DNA of 64,000 bases. Source: Malonomonas sp036526255. GTDB lineage: Bacteria; Desulfobacterota; Desulfuromonadia; Desulfuromonadales; Geopsychrobacteraceae. Positions 18,383 to 26,937 of the stretch are shown here, piece by piece. The notes beneath the pieces were generated by a model, which was not told the origin of the DNA, did not search any database, and saw only the letters and a program-made list of their open reading frames with translations. The translations under genes and the position numbers were made by a program. The stretch spans positions 1-64,000 of the forward strand of contig DATCYW010000030.1 in assembly GCA_036526255.1 (NCBI GenBank). The letters are read 5' to 3'. How positions within the stretch are numbered: position 1 is the stretch's first letter; every line of letters begins with the position of its first letter.

Positions 18383-19510
18383 TTGAACGATTCCGTCGGC
18401 CTGGTGGCTACTGAATATGCCGATTTCACGACTGATCTGCGGCTGGAAAGCGGACGTCTGCTCGGTCCGTTGCGGATAGCCTACGAGCGCTACGGCACAC
18501 TTAATGCCGACCGTTCCAACGCCATTCTGGTCACCCACGCCTGGACCGGCGATGCCCATGCCGCCGGATTCCATAGTGAAGAAGATCGCAAGCCGGGCTG
18601 GTGGGACAACATGATCGGCCCCGGCAAGGTTCTCGATACCGACCGCTATTTTATCATCTGCAGCAACACCATCGGCTCTTGCAAAGGCTCAACCGGCCCG
18701 ACCAGCATCAACCCGAAAACCGACCGCCCGTACCGACTGAACTTTCCGGTGCTGATGGTCCGTGACATGGTGCACGCCCAGAAGCGACTTATCAGCCACC
18801 TGGGGATCAACTCGCTGCTTTCGGTGGTCGGCGGCTCAATGGGAGCCATGCAGGCGCTGGAGTGGGGCATCCACTATCCGGAGATGGTCCGTTCAATTGT
18901 TCCGATTGCCGGTACCGGCCGCACTTCGCCAATGGCGATCGCACTCAACGCATTGGCCCGCCAAGCGATCTACAACGACCCGCTCTGGAAAAAAGGCAAC
19001 TACCGCCGTGAACATCCGCCGGCGGACGGGCTGGCGCTGGCGCGCGCCGTTGGCCATATTTCCTTTCTCTCCGACGCCTCGATGCAGCTTAAATTCGACC
19101 GCCGCTTTTCAATGCGCGACGGGATGTTCGACTTCTTCGGCAAGTTCGAAATTGAACGCTATCTCGACTACAACGGCAGCAGCTTTGTTGATCGTTTCGA
19201 CACCAATTCCTTTCTCTATCTGGCCAAAGCTCTTGATCTGTACGATGTCGCCTGGAACTTCGACTCGCTCAGCGACGCCCTAAACCGGCTGGTCTGCCCG
19301 TCGCTCTGGTTCGCCTTCAGCTCTGACTGGCTCTACCCTCCACAGCAGACAGAAGAAGTTGTCGACGAACTGCAACGACTGAAGAAGCCGGTCGATTACC
19401 ACCTGATTCAATCCGATTACGGCCACGATTCATTCCTGGTCGAGCCGGAAAAGTTCATCCCGATATTGAAAAGTTTTCTCGACGCTCAAGCCAAAGCACA
19501 GAACCTGTAA
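18383..19510 (+). CDS. metX: homoserine O-acetyltransferase
   Basis: MetX acylates homoserine to begin methionine synthesis. Its 375-residue alpha/beta-hydrolase fold has the nucleophile Ser in VVGGSMGAMQALEW, the oxyanion-region THAWTGDAHA, and the catalytic Asp and His near the C-terminus (YGHDSFLVEP). Acetyl- versus succinyl-CoA specificity is not settled by eye. The start is TTG, with AGGGG upstream. Expression should be turned off by SAM through the riboswitch. The gene stands alone, and metY or metZ is not adjacent. Confidence 0.95.
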   Translation: MNDSVGLVATEYADFTTDLRLESGRLLGPLRIAYERYGTLNADRSNAILVTHAWTGDAHAAGFHSEEDRKPGWWDNMIGPGKVLDTDRYFIICSNTIGSCKGSTGPTSINPKTDRPYRLNFPVLMVRDMVHAQKRLISHLGINSLLSVVGGSMGAMQALEWGIHYPEMVRSIVPIAGTGRTSPMAIALNALARQAIYNDPLWKKGNYRREHPPADGLALARAVGHISFLSDASMQLKFDRRFSMRDGMFDFFGKFEIERYLDYNGSSFVDRFDTNSFLYLAKALDLYDVAWNFDSLSDALNRLVCPSLWFAFSSDWLYPPQQTEEVVDELQRLKKPVDYHLIQSDYGHDSFLVEPEKFIPILKSFLDAQAKAQNL

Positions 19511-19564
19511 TAACTGCCCATACAAGAAAAACGCAAAAAGGCGACGCACGCGCCGCCCTTAAAT

Positions 19565-19608
19565 GTAAAAAAGGCTGATCCGATGCAGGATTCAGCCTTT
19601 TTTTTCGC
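19565..19608. terminator. bidirectional terminator after metX
   Basis: The hairpin AAGGCTGATCC-GATGCA-GGATTCAGCCTT has an A-run on its left and a T-run on its right, so it can stop transcription from metX on the plus strand and from the small convergent gene on the minus strand. It overlaps the last codons of the minus-strand gene. Confidence 0.85.
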
Positions 19609-19762
19609 CAAACAGGTCCAGTTGCTGAAACCTGAGTTCCTCCGACTTGAAGGGGCGCTGCTGAAAGCGCGGACATTCCAGCATCAGAATCGCTGCCGGC
19701 TGTTTGCACTTGCGTACGCAGCGGGCACAGAGTTTATTGATTGTTTGCTCTTTATTATCCAC
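19592..19762 (-). CDS. small cysteine-rich protein, unknown function
   Basis: A 56-residue protein starts at a GTG codon (19762) with AAGGA eight bases upstream. It has the pattern CARCVRKC followed by a fourth cysteine in MLECPRFQQRPFK. This spacing (C-x2-C-x3-C and a later C-P) could bind zinc or an iron-sulfur cluster. The convergent orientation, its own ribosome site and the shared terminator support a real gene. A longer start at 19816 has no such support. No function can be assigned. Confidence 0.6.
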   Translation of the reverse strand: MDNKEQTINKLCARCVRKCKQPAAILMLECPRFQQRPFKSEELRFQQLDLFGEKKG

Positions 19763-19906
19763 GGATACGTTCCTTTTCTGAAGGCGCAGTCTACTCCAGA
19801 GCCGTTGCCGCTGCAAGTAGCAGAACAGAAACCATTTGTATCTCTGCGGGCCAAGATGATAGATTATTAAGCTAATCTCGGAATTGCCTCAGCGACGGAA
19901 GCCTGC

Positions 19907-20725
19907 ATGGATTCAACAACTCTGGATATCATCATACTCGGGTCAGGCACCAGCACGGGCATTCCGGTGGTTGGCTGCGACTGTTCCGTCTGCCGTTCGA
20001 GCGACCCACGCAATCAGCGCACCCGTTGCAGCGCCCTGCTCAGCCATGCCGGGCGCAACATCCTTATTGACACCTCGACCGACCTGCGCTGGCAGGCGCT
20101 GCGCGAGGATATTCGCCATGTCGATGCGGTCCTCTATACCCACAGCCACGCTGACCACCTGCACGGCATTGACGATCTGCGCGGCTTCAATCTGCGCTCG
20201 CAGGAGCCGATCCCGCTCTACGGTTCGACCCGTACCCTCGAACGGGTGCGCGACAACTTCAGTTATATTTTTGATGACATAGAAAATCCGGGCTATGTGC
20301 CGCGGCTGGCGCTGTTCCCCATTGAAACAACCTTCGCGCTGTTTGACCTGCTGATTACCCCGGTCCCGCTTTATCACGGCCGGATGCAGGCCTTCGGTTA
20401 CCGCTGCGGCCCCTTCGCCTACCTGACCGACTGCAACGAGATCCCCGAAGCTTCGCTGGAACTGCTTCAGGGATTAGAGCTGCTGGTGCTCGACGGCCTG
20501 CGCTTTAAACCGCACACCACCCACTTCAACATCTCTCAGGCGGTGCAGATGGCCGAACGGATCGGGGCCAGACAGACCCTGCTGACCCACTTGAGTCACG
20601 AGGTCGATCACCCCCGTCACAACCCGCAACTGCCGGAAACCGTCGAGTTTGCCTACGACGGCCAACGCTTCTCTCTGCCCCTGCCGGCGCAGTCACTCAG
20701 ATTGCGACGGAGCAGCGCGCCATGA
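19907..20725 (+). CDS. PhnP-like metallo-beta-lactamase-fold phosphodiesterase
   Basis: The 272-residue protein has the metal-binding HxHxDH motif in YTHSHADHLHGIDDLRGF, a later His in LLTHLSHEVDH, and the LGSGTSTGIPVVGC start typical of the PhnP/cyclic phosphodiesterase branch of the beta-lactamase fold. The CDCSVCRS segment is the extra zinc-binding loop seen in PhnP. The substrate is probably a cyclic or linear phosphodiester, but no phn genes are nearby, so a general or nucleotide-related role is likely. Its stop overlaps the next start by four bases (ATGA). Confidence 0.88.
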   Translation: MDSTTLDIIILGSGTSTGIPVVGCDCSVCRSSDPRNQRTRCSALLSHAGRNILIDTSTDLRWQALREDIRHVDAVLYTHSHADHLHGIDDLRGFNLRSQEPIPLYGSTRTLERVRDNFSYIFDDIENPGYVPRLALFPIETTFALFDLLITPVPLYHGRMQAFGYRCGPFAYLTDCNEIPEASLELLQGLELLVLDGLRFKPHTTHFNISQAVQMAERIGARQTLLTHLSHEVDHPRHNPQLPETVEFAYDGQRFSLPLPAQSLRLRRSSAP

Positions 20726-22548
20726 ACAACGAACTGCGCCTGCACGGGCTGCTCAGCAACGACATCGAATACTTTGCCACCGCCGCCGGCTGCCGCACGG
20801 CGCACCAGCATTTCTACCAGCTGGACGAGAACGAGCTGCGCCTGTTCTCGCCCGGTAACGAACTGGTCATCAGCGACAGCGGAATCTGCCAGGTCGGCAA
20901 CGGCGGCATGTTTTGCGAATACATGTTCGGCGTCGAACAGCCGCTAGCCGACCTGACCAAACAGGGCATCCTCAACCGACTGATCCTGCTCGGCGTCGGC
21001 TACGACCAGTCAAACCGTTTGCTGCTCTCCGGCAACCAGCAGATCGAGCTGCGTTACGAGCAGATTTTTTTCGAGGGGCACGCGGTTTACAACCACTTCT
21101 TTTTCATCGACGGACTGCAGGCCAGCGACAAACGTCAACAACAGCAGCAGATCCTCTACAAGTTGGGAAAAACCCTGAAGCGGATGGGGCAGCTCAATCA
21201 ACGCGATGACTCGAAATTGACCGCTGAACTGCTGGCCGAGCTGCCGAAAGAGTGCACCATCTACCTGCTGCGGCTGATCAACACCCGCAACCGCCGGTAT
21301 CAGGAAGAATTTCAGCGCCTCTATTACCAGCATCGGGCCATCCCCGAGCAGGACTACCAGACCCTGCAGCAGTATGCCGACAAGATGGAGATCGACAGCT
21401 ACCAGCAGGAGCGGATCCGCATCGATGTCATGTATCGGCACCGGGACAACTACCGAATCATCGACGAATACAAAAAGGTGCTGATCGACTGTCACCAGTC
21501 GGGCAGAATCAACCGTCAGCAGCACGCCCGCCTGACCCGACTGAAGACCCTCTCGGTACGCAATAAAATCCCGTCGGCGCTGTTTCACACCCTTGACGAG
21601 CGCCTGAAATCTGAACCGGACAACGCAGCCGACGAACCCAAATATATCGCCACCACCCGGCAGATCCTGCAGGGGATTTTCATCGGCGCTGAAGACCCTG
21701 AGTCAAGCATCGACAAGCAGGACGTCGTTCAACTGCTGCTAGCCAAGCGCCAGGCGTACCACAACCGCGACCACTCCTTCGAGCAGCTGCTGCTAGAGAC
21801 TGGTAAACTCTGCGATGAGCAGATCCGTGATGGTGCGCCGCTGGCGCAACTGGAGAACTTCTCCGCCATTATCACCTTTTTCGATCGCTACGACAGCACC
21901 TCGACCAACATCAGTCAGCTGGCGTTCATGGAAAACTTCCGCCTGACCGAGAACCTGCTGCGTAGCCTGCTCGGTAACCAGCAGGTGTTCAACGACCTGG
22001 AAGCCGGCCTGTTCAACCGGCTGTTCTTTGATGAGATCTTTGCCAACAACTACCTCGGCCGCTACGGACGCCGCAAGCTCTCCTGCCTGCGCAGGGGACT
22101 GCAGGAGATCAGCACCGACCGCGCGACCCTGCAAGAGCTGAACTACCAGATCAAGGAACTCGACGCCGAAGAACGTCTCTACAATATGGTGCTGAAAAGC
22201 ACCAAAGAAAGGATCCGCAACCGCTATTCACGCTATAACACCCAGTCCGAACAGCAGCAGCTGTTCGCCGAACTGAATGATGAGCTGCTGGTTCGCGGCA
22301 TCATCAGCGACCGGCTGGAGCTAGGGATCTTCAACGCCGTCGTGCACGACATCAAAAAAGAGGCGATGTACATCCACAGCCTGCTGCCGGAGATCATCAC
22401 CAGCCAGGACCGCGAGCTGCGCGAGGACTTTCTCTGCAACAGCGGCCTGGACCGCTTCTACATTGAAGAGCTGGAACGGGAATATTTCACCCTCAACCAC
22501 ATTGACCTGGATCAGCTGCAGCTGCTCAGAACCGGCAGCGGCGACTGA
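20722..22548 (+). CDS. conserved protein of unknown function, 608 residues
   Basis: I recognise no enzyme motif. The protein is soluble, with no signal peptide or membrane segment, and is rich in Gln, Arg, Glu and Leu. The first 150 residues look globular, with beta-rich segments such as NELVISDSGICQVGNGG. The remainder is predicted helical, with stretches like QQEEFQRLYYQHR and ELDAEERLYNMVLKS. I have an unverified memory of a similar family (TIGR04442) in Geobacter relatives. It is translationally coupled to the PhnP-like gene upstream and lies 20 bases before EF-G2, so a link to RNA or translation is possible. Confidence 0.8.
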   Translation: MNNELRLHGLLSNDIEYFATAAGCRTAHQHFYQLDENELRLFSPGNELVISDSGICQVGNGGMFCEYMFGVEQPLADLTKQGILNRLILLGVGYDQSNRLLLSGNQQIELRYEQIFFEGHAVYNHFFFIDGLQASDKRQQQQQILYKLGKTLKRMGQLNQRDDSKLTAELLAELPKECTIYLLRLINTRNRRYQEEFQRLYYQHRAIPEQDYQTLQQYADKMEIDSYQQERIRIDVMYRHRDNYRIIDEYKKVLIDCHQSGRINRQQHARLTRLKTLSVRNKIPSALFHTLDERLKSEPDNAADEPKYIATTRQILQGIFIGAEDPESSIDKQDVVQLLLAKRQAYHNRDHSFEQLLLETGKLCDEQIRDGAPLAQLENFSAIITFFDRYDSTSTNISQLAFMENFRLTENLLRSLLGNQQVFNDLEAGLFNRLFFDEIFANNYLGRYGRRKLSCLRRGLQEISTDRATLQELNYQIKELDAEERLYNMVLKSTKERIRNRYSRYNTQSEQQQLFAELNDELLVRGIISDRLELGIFNAVVHDIKKEAMYIHSLLPEIITSQDRELREDFLCNSGLDRFYIEELEREYFTLNHIDLDQLQLLRTGSGD

Positions 22549-22568
22549 TCAACACCGGGGGAATCCTT

Positions 22569-24632
22569 ATGGCTGATGTTAACCGCAGGCAGATCCGCAA
22601 CTTCGGCATCATCTCGCATATCGACGCCGGAAAGACCACGGTTTCCGAACGGATCCTCTTCTACACCGGCGAAATCCACAAGATGGGCGAAGTTCACGAC
22701 GGCATGGCGGTCATGGACTGGATGGAGCAGGAGCAGCAGCGCGGCATCACCATCACCGCCACCGCCACCCATTGCCGCTGGCGCGACCACAGCTTCAACC
22801 TGATCGACACCCCCGGACACATCGATTTCACCATTGAAGTCGAACGCTCGTTGCGCGCCCTCGACGGCGCCGTCGCCATCTTCAGCGCCGTCGAAGGGGT
22901 CCAGCCGCAGAGCGAATCGGTCTGGCGGCAGGCCAACCGCTACCGGGTGCCACGCATCTGCCTGATCAACAAGATGGATCGGATCGGGGCGGATCACCGC
23001 GCCGTTTTGGCCGCCATGATTGAGAAACTGCAAGCCAGACCGGTACTGCTGCAGCTGCCGCTCGGCAACGAGGAAGCCTTCTGCGGCGTCATCGATCTGA
23101 TCGAAGAGAAGGCGCTGCTGTTCAGCGAGGAGGATCAGGGGCAGACCCTGACCGAAGGCGAGATACCGGCCGAGCTGTTGCCCGAGGTGCAGCAGGCGCG
23201 CGAGCTGATTATTGAAGCGGCAGCCGATTTTGATGACAGTATTCTGAGCGATTTCCTTGAAGCCAGGCCGATCGCCGCCGAACGGCTTGTCCCGGCGCTG
23301 CGCAAAGGGGTGACCAGCTGCCGGATCACGCCGGTGCTGCTCGGCTCGGCGCTGCGCAATAAAGGAATCCAGCCGCTGCTCAACGCGATCTGCGACCTGC
23401 TGCCATCCCCTCTCGACATCCCGCTGATCGACGCCATCCGACTCGACACAGAAGAGAAGCAACCGCTGGAACCGGATCCGGCTGGAACGCTCTGCGCGCT
23501 GGCGTTTAAAGTTCTGGCCGATGACGGACGCAAACTGACCTACCTGCGACTTTATTCCGGCAGTCTGAAACCGGGCGACACGGTTTACAACAGCCGCACG
23601 CGCGGCGAAGAGAAGGTCGCCCGCATGTTCCGCATGCATTCACACAAGCGGGAACGGATCGACCGGGCCATCGCCGGTGACATCATCACCGCCACCGGCC
23701 TGAAAAATGTTCTGACCGGCGACACCATCAGCCTGCTGGCCACACCGCTGCAGCTGCCCGGCCTCGATTATCCCGAGCCGGTGGTCTCCCTGGCGGTGGA
23801 GGCAAAAACCGTCGATGACCGTGACAAACTGCAGCCGGCGCTGGAAAAACTGCAGTGGGAAGACCCGACCTTTCGGGTCAAGGAAGATCCAGAGACCGGC
23901 CAGACCCTGTTGACCGGGATGGGCGAACTGCATCTGGAGGTGATTGTCCAGCGGTTGCAGAGCGATTTTGGTGTCAGCACGCAGACCGGCCGCCCACAGG
24001 TGGTCTACCGCGAAACCATCGGCAAGACAGTCAAGCAGCACGAGCGCTTTGAACGGGAGATCGACGGCAAACTGCAACTGGGAGAAGTGACGCTGCAGAT
24101 CACACCGAAAGAGAATCGCAGCGGGCTGAGCATCGAGATTGCGCCAGCGGCGCTGCAACAGTGGCCGCCGGAACAGACCGCGCAACTGCAGGAGAAGCTG
24201 GCCGCAGCGTGTCAGTCCGGACCGATTGCCGGCTACCCGCTGACTGATCTGCAACTGACCCTGCTCGACGCCCCATTCGAACCGGGCCGAACCACCGATC
24301 TCGGCGTTTCGGCGGCCATCAGCCGGGCGGCCTACCAAGCCCTGCGGATCGCCAAGCCGACCCTGCTGGAGCCGGTCATGACGCTGGAATTGACCGCCCC
24401 GGCCGATTTCACCGGGCGGGTCATGGGGAGTCTGCAGCAGAAACGCGGGCAGGTTGAGGGGGTCACAACACGACCGGGGCAGGATGTCATCCGCGCCCGG
24501 GTGCCGCTACTGGAAATGTTCGGCTACATGACCGAACTGCGCAGCGCCACCAAAGGCAAAGGAGGGTTCACGATGGAATTCTCCCACTTTGCCCAGGCAC
24601 CGGTGGAAACCTTGAAAAAGTTCGGTATTTAA
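22569..24632 (+). CDS. fusA2: elongation factor G paralogue
   Basis: A translational GTPase of 687 residues with the EF-G domain order G, II, III, IV, V. The G motifs are SHIDAGKTT (G1), RGITITATAT (switch I), DTPGHID (G3) and NKMD (G4). It is not in a str operon (no rpsL, rpsG or tuf nearby), which fits a second EF-G. Several deltaproteobacteria have two, one for translocation and one for ribosome recycling (spdEFG type). Which role this one plays cannot be decided here. It is third in an operon behind the unknown 608-residue gene. Confidence 0.92.
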   Translation: MADVNRRQIRNFGIISHIDAGKTTVSERILFYTGEIHKMGEVHDGMAVMDWMEQEQQRGITITATATHCRWRDHSFNLIDTPGHIDFTIEVERSLRALDGAVAIFSAVEGVQPQSESVWRQANRYRVPRICLINKMDRIGADHRAVLAAMIEKLQARPVLLQLPLGNEEAFCGVIDLIEEKALLFSEEDQGQTLTEGEIPAELLPEVQQARELIIEAAADFDDSILSDFLEARPIAAERLVPALRKGVTSCRITPVLLGSALRNKGIQPLLNAICDLLPSPLDIPLIDAIRLDTEEKQPLEPDPAGTLCALAFKVLADDGRKLTYLRLYSGSLKPGDTVYNSRTRGEEKVARMFRMHSHKRERIDRAIAGDIITATGLKNVLTGDTISLLATPLQLPGLDYPEPVVSLAVEAKTVDDRDKLQPALEKLQWEDPTFRVKEDPETGQTLLTGMGELHLEVIVQRLQSDFGVSTQTGRPQVVYRETIGKTVKQHERFEREIDGKLQLGEVTLQITPKENRSGLSIEIAPAALQQWPPEQTAQLQEKLAAACQSGPIAGYPLTDLQLTLLDAPFEPGRTTDLGVSAAISRAAYQALRIAKPTLLEPVMTLELTAPADFTGRVMGSLQQKRGQVEGVTTRPGQDVIRARVPLLEMFGYMTELRSATKGKGGFTMEFSHFAQAPVETLKKFGI

Positions 24633-24715
24633 GAATTTAGCGTTCAGTTTTAAGAGATGTTCTTTTTTAGAACAAACCCGTCAACCTCGAACCCAAGCAA
24701 ATCAAAGCGCACAGA

Positions 24716-25075
24716 TCAGTAGTCTTTGAGCACCGCATGCCCCTGCGCCACCAGCATGTCGTTGACGTTGCGCCACTGCTGGTTCAGGGCATCGAACAAC
24801 CAGATTTCGGCCAGATAGCGGCCGTATTTCCCCTGATCGTCCCGCAGGGTCTGAACCACAATCCGCTTGTCGAGAATCAGCCCACGCAGGTAATCGCGCG
24901 ACGCCCGTCCCGCCTCCAGTTCGGCGCCGCGCATCTCAGGTGCGTTGATCCGGTGCAGTCGCAAGGTCTCGGTCATTTTCCAGACTCCGAAGCCAAGGTC
25001 GAGATTGACCTTACAGGTATCACCGTCGTAAACCGAAACCACATCGGCCCGGTAAAAATAACGCTTCTCTTCCAT
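24716..25075 (-). CDS. small staphylococcal-nuclease-like protein
   Basis: The 119-residue SNase-fold protein has the calcium site YDGDTCKVNLD, the RLHRINAPEMRG segment with the catalytic Arg and Glu, and GKYGRYLAEIW with the second Arg. No signal peptide is present, so it should act in the cytoplasm, unlike the secreted thermonucleases. A GGGAGG ribosome site precedes the ATG. It follows the convergent fusA2 and lies downstream of the ABC-F gene, both it and abcF being on the minus strand with an 81-base gap. Confidence 0.9.
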   Translation of the reverse strand: MEEKRYFYRADVVSVYDGDTCKVNLDLGFGVWKMTETLRLHRINAPEMRGAELEAGRASRDYLRGLILDKRIVVQTLRDDQGKYGRYLAEIWLFDALNQQWRNVNDMLVAQGHAVLKDY

Positions 25076-25156
25076 GCTTGCCTCCCGCTGTCGTTTCAGC
25101 TGTTAATGAAACAAGGATAGCGGATCAGACCAAATTTGCGAATCTTTACCGAGGGT

Positions 25157-26791
25157 TTAGGCAGCGCGATGATCGCGGCCGGTTTTGCGCAGGTAGTATT
25201 CGTAATCCCCTTCATAGGCGATCATTCTGCCGTGGTCGATCTCGAACACCCGGCCGACCAGCGAACGCAGAAAATGCCGGTCGTGACTGACCAGCAGCAG
25301 CGTGCCGGTGAAGTCCTGCAGCGCCGCCAGCAGCACCTCGCGCGACTGGATATCCAGGTGGTTGGTCGGCTCATCCAGAATCAGCAGATTGAGTGGTCGC
25401 CCCAGCAGGGTTGCCAGCACCAGCCGCGACTTCTCGCCGCCGGAGAGCTTGTCGACCCGTTTGTCAACATCGTCCCCCTGAAACAGGAAGGCCGCGCAGA
25501 GATTACGCAGAACGCCGATGGTCTGTAACGGCAGCGCGTCCTGCACCGTCTCGAAAACGGTCTTTTTCGGATCGAGCAGTTCCATCGAATGCTGACTGAA
25601 ATAACCGGGATGGACATTGGCGCCGATCGTGACACTGCCGGCGGTCGGTTCGGTCTGCCCGGCCAGGGTTTTTAAAAAGGTCGATTTACCTGCGCCGTTG
25701 ACCCCGACCACCGCGATCTTTTCGCCGCGCCGCACCATCCCTGAAATGCCCGAGAATACCGGCTTTTCACCGCCATCGTCCAGCGACCAGACCTTGGCCA
25801 AGCCATCGACCGCGATCACGTCATCACCGCTGCGCGGCGGTTCGACAAACGAGAACCTAACGACCTTCTGCTCCGGCGGCAGTTCGATCCGCTCAATCTT
25901 TTCCAGCTTTTTCACCCGCGACTGTACTTGCGCCGCATGCGAAGCGCGGGCGGCAAAGCGGGAGATAAACTCCTCTTCTTTGGCCAGCATCTCCTGCTGA
26001 CGTCGGTGACTGGCCAGCAGTTGCTCGCGACGGATTTCCCGCTCGCGCAGGTAAAAATCATAATTGCCGCCATAGCTGGTGATGTTGCCCCCGCCGACCT
26101 CGACAATCCGGCCGACCAGTCGATTCATGAAGTCGCGGTCGTGACTGGTCATCACCAGCGCGCCCTTATATTCGTCGGCCAGCCAACTTTCCAGCCAGAT
26201 GATCGATTCGACATCCAGGTGGTTGGTCGGTTCGTCAAGCAGCAGCACGTCTGGATTCAGCGTCAGAATCCTTGCCAGGGCGATGCGCATTTTCCAGCCA
26301 CCGCTGAACGATTCGACTGGCCGAACATAGTCGTCCGGGCCGATGCCGAGCCCGGTCAAGACCGCCTGGGCGCGATTCTCCAGATCGTAACCACCGCGAT
26401 GCTCAAACTCCTGCTGGACATCACCGTAACGCTCGAGCAGTGCGGTCATAACGCTATCATCCAGCGGTTCGCACATCTGTGCTTCCATCTGTTTGATCTG
26501 CTCCCCCAGCGCGACCGTCGCTTCTGACGCGGCAACAACTTCGTCCAGCGCGCTGCGCCCGGACATGTCGCCGACATCCTGTGAAAAGTAACCGATCACG
26601 GTTTTCTTGCTGCAGCTGATATCGCCGGAATCAACCGTCTCTTCCCCGGTGATCAGGCGAAAGATCGTCGACTTGCCGGCGCCGTTGGGGCCGACCAGCC
26701 CGGTGCGGCTGCCGGAAAGAATCTGGAAACTGGCATTTTTGAACAGCACCCGGTTGCCGTGCTGCTTGCTGATATCGGTCAGATGGATCAT
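25157..26791 (-). CDS. ABC-F family ATPase
   Basis: Two ABC cassettes lie on one chain without membrane segments, which defines the ABC-F group of ribosome-associated ATPases (EttA, Uup, YbiT, YheS). Walker A motifs are GPNGAGKS and GVNGAGKS. Signatures are ESFSGGWKMRIALA and KLSGGEKSRLVLA. Both cassettes have LLLDEPTNHLD or LILDEPTNHLD. The charged linker is between about residues 245 and 310. The frame is open for 81 further codons, but the ATG at 26791 with GGGAG four bases upstream is the real start (544 residues). It is closest to the YbiT/YkpA kind by feel, without certainty. Confidence 0.92.
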   Translation of the reverse strand: MIHLTDISKQHGNRVLFKNASFQILSGSRTGLVGPNGAGKSTIFRLITGEETVDSGDISCSKKTVIGYFSQDVGDMSGRSALDEVVAASEATVALGEQIKQMEAQMCEPLDDSVMTALLERYGDVQQEFEHRGGYDLENRAQAVLTGLGIGPDDYVRPVESFSGGWKMRIALARILTLNPDVLLLDEPTNHLDVESIIWLESWLADEYKGALVMTSHDRDFMNRLVGRIVEVGGGNITSYGGNYDFYLREREIRREQLLASHRRQQEMLAKEEEFISRFAARASHAAQVQSRVKKLEKIERIELPPEQKVVRFSFVEPPRSGDDVIAVDGLAKVWSLDDGGEKPVFSGISGMVRRGEKIAVVGVNGAGKSTFLKTLAGQTEPTAGSVTIGANVHPGYFSQHSMELLDPKKTVFETVQDALPLQTIGVLRNLCAAFLFQGDDVDKRVDKLSGGEKSRLVLATLLGRPLNLLILDEPTNHLDIQSREVLLAALQDFTGTLLLVSHDRHFLRSLVGRVFEIDHGRMIAYEGDYEYYLRKTGRDHRAA

Positions 26792-26872
26792 CTTGCTCCC
26801 TCGCATGAAAAAGTCACGCACTGTTAGCATCTTGCAAATCCGGGGGCAAGAAAAAAGGCAAGCGGTAAAAGA

Positions 26873-26911
26873 CAAAAACAGCAGCCACCCGGTTAAAGGT
26901 GGCCGCTGTAA
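26873..26911 (-). terminator. terminator of dcuB
   Basis: On the minus strand ACAGCGGCCACC pairs with GGTGGCTGCTGT (one G-U pair) around a short loop and is followed by TTTTTG. It begins about 29 bases after the dcuB stop codon. Confidence 0.82.
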
Positions 26912-26937
26912 AACTGCCGACGGTTCAAGCTGTGAGT

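Noticed and set aside
22512..23639. Minus-strand ORF of 375 codons opposite EF-G2
   Set aside because: It overlaps the conserved GTPase motifs of fusA2 on the other strand and shows no protein family features.
24658..24675. TGTTCT-TTTT-AGAACA hairpin after fusA2 as terminator
   Set aside because: The stem has six pairs, mostly A-T, and no T-run follows, so the evidence is too weak.
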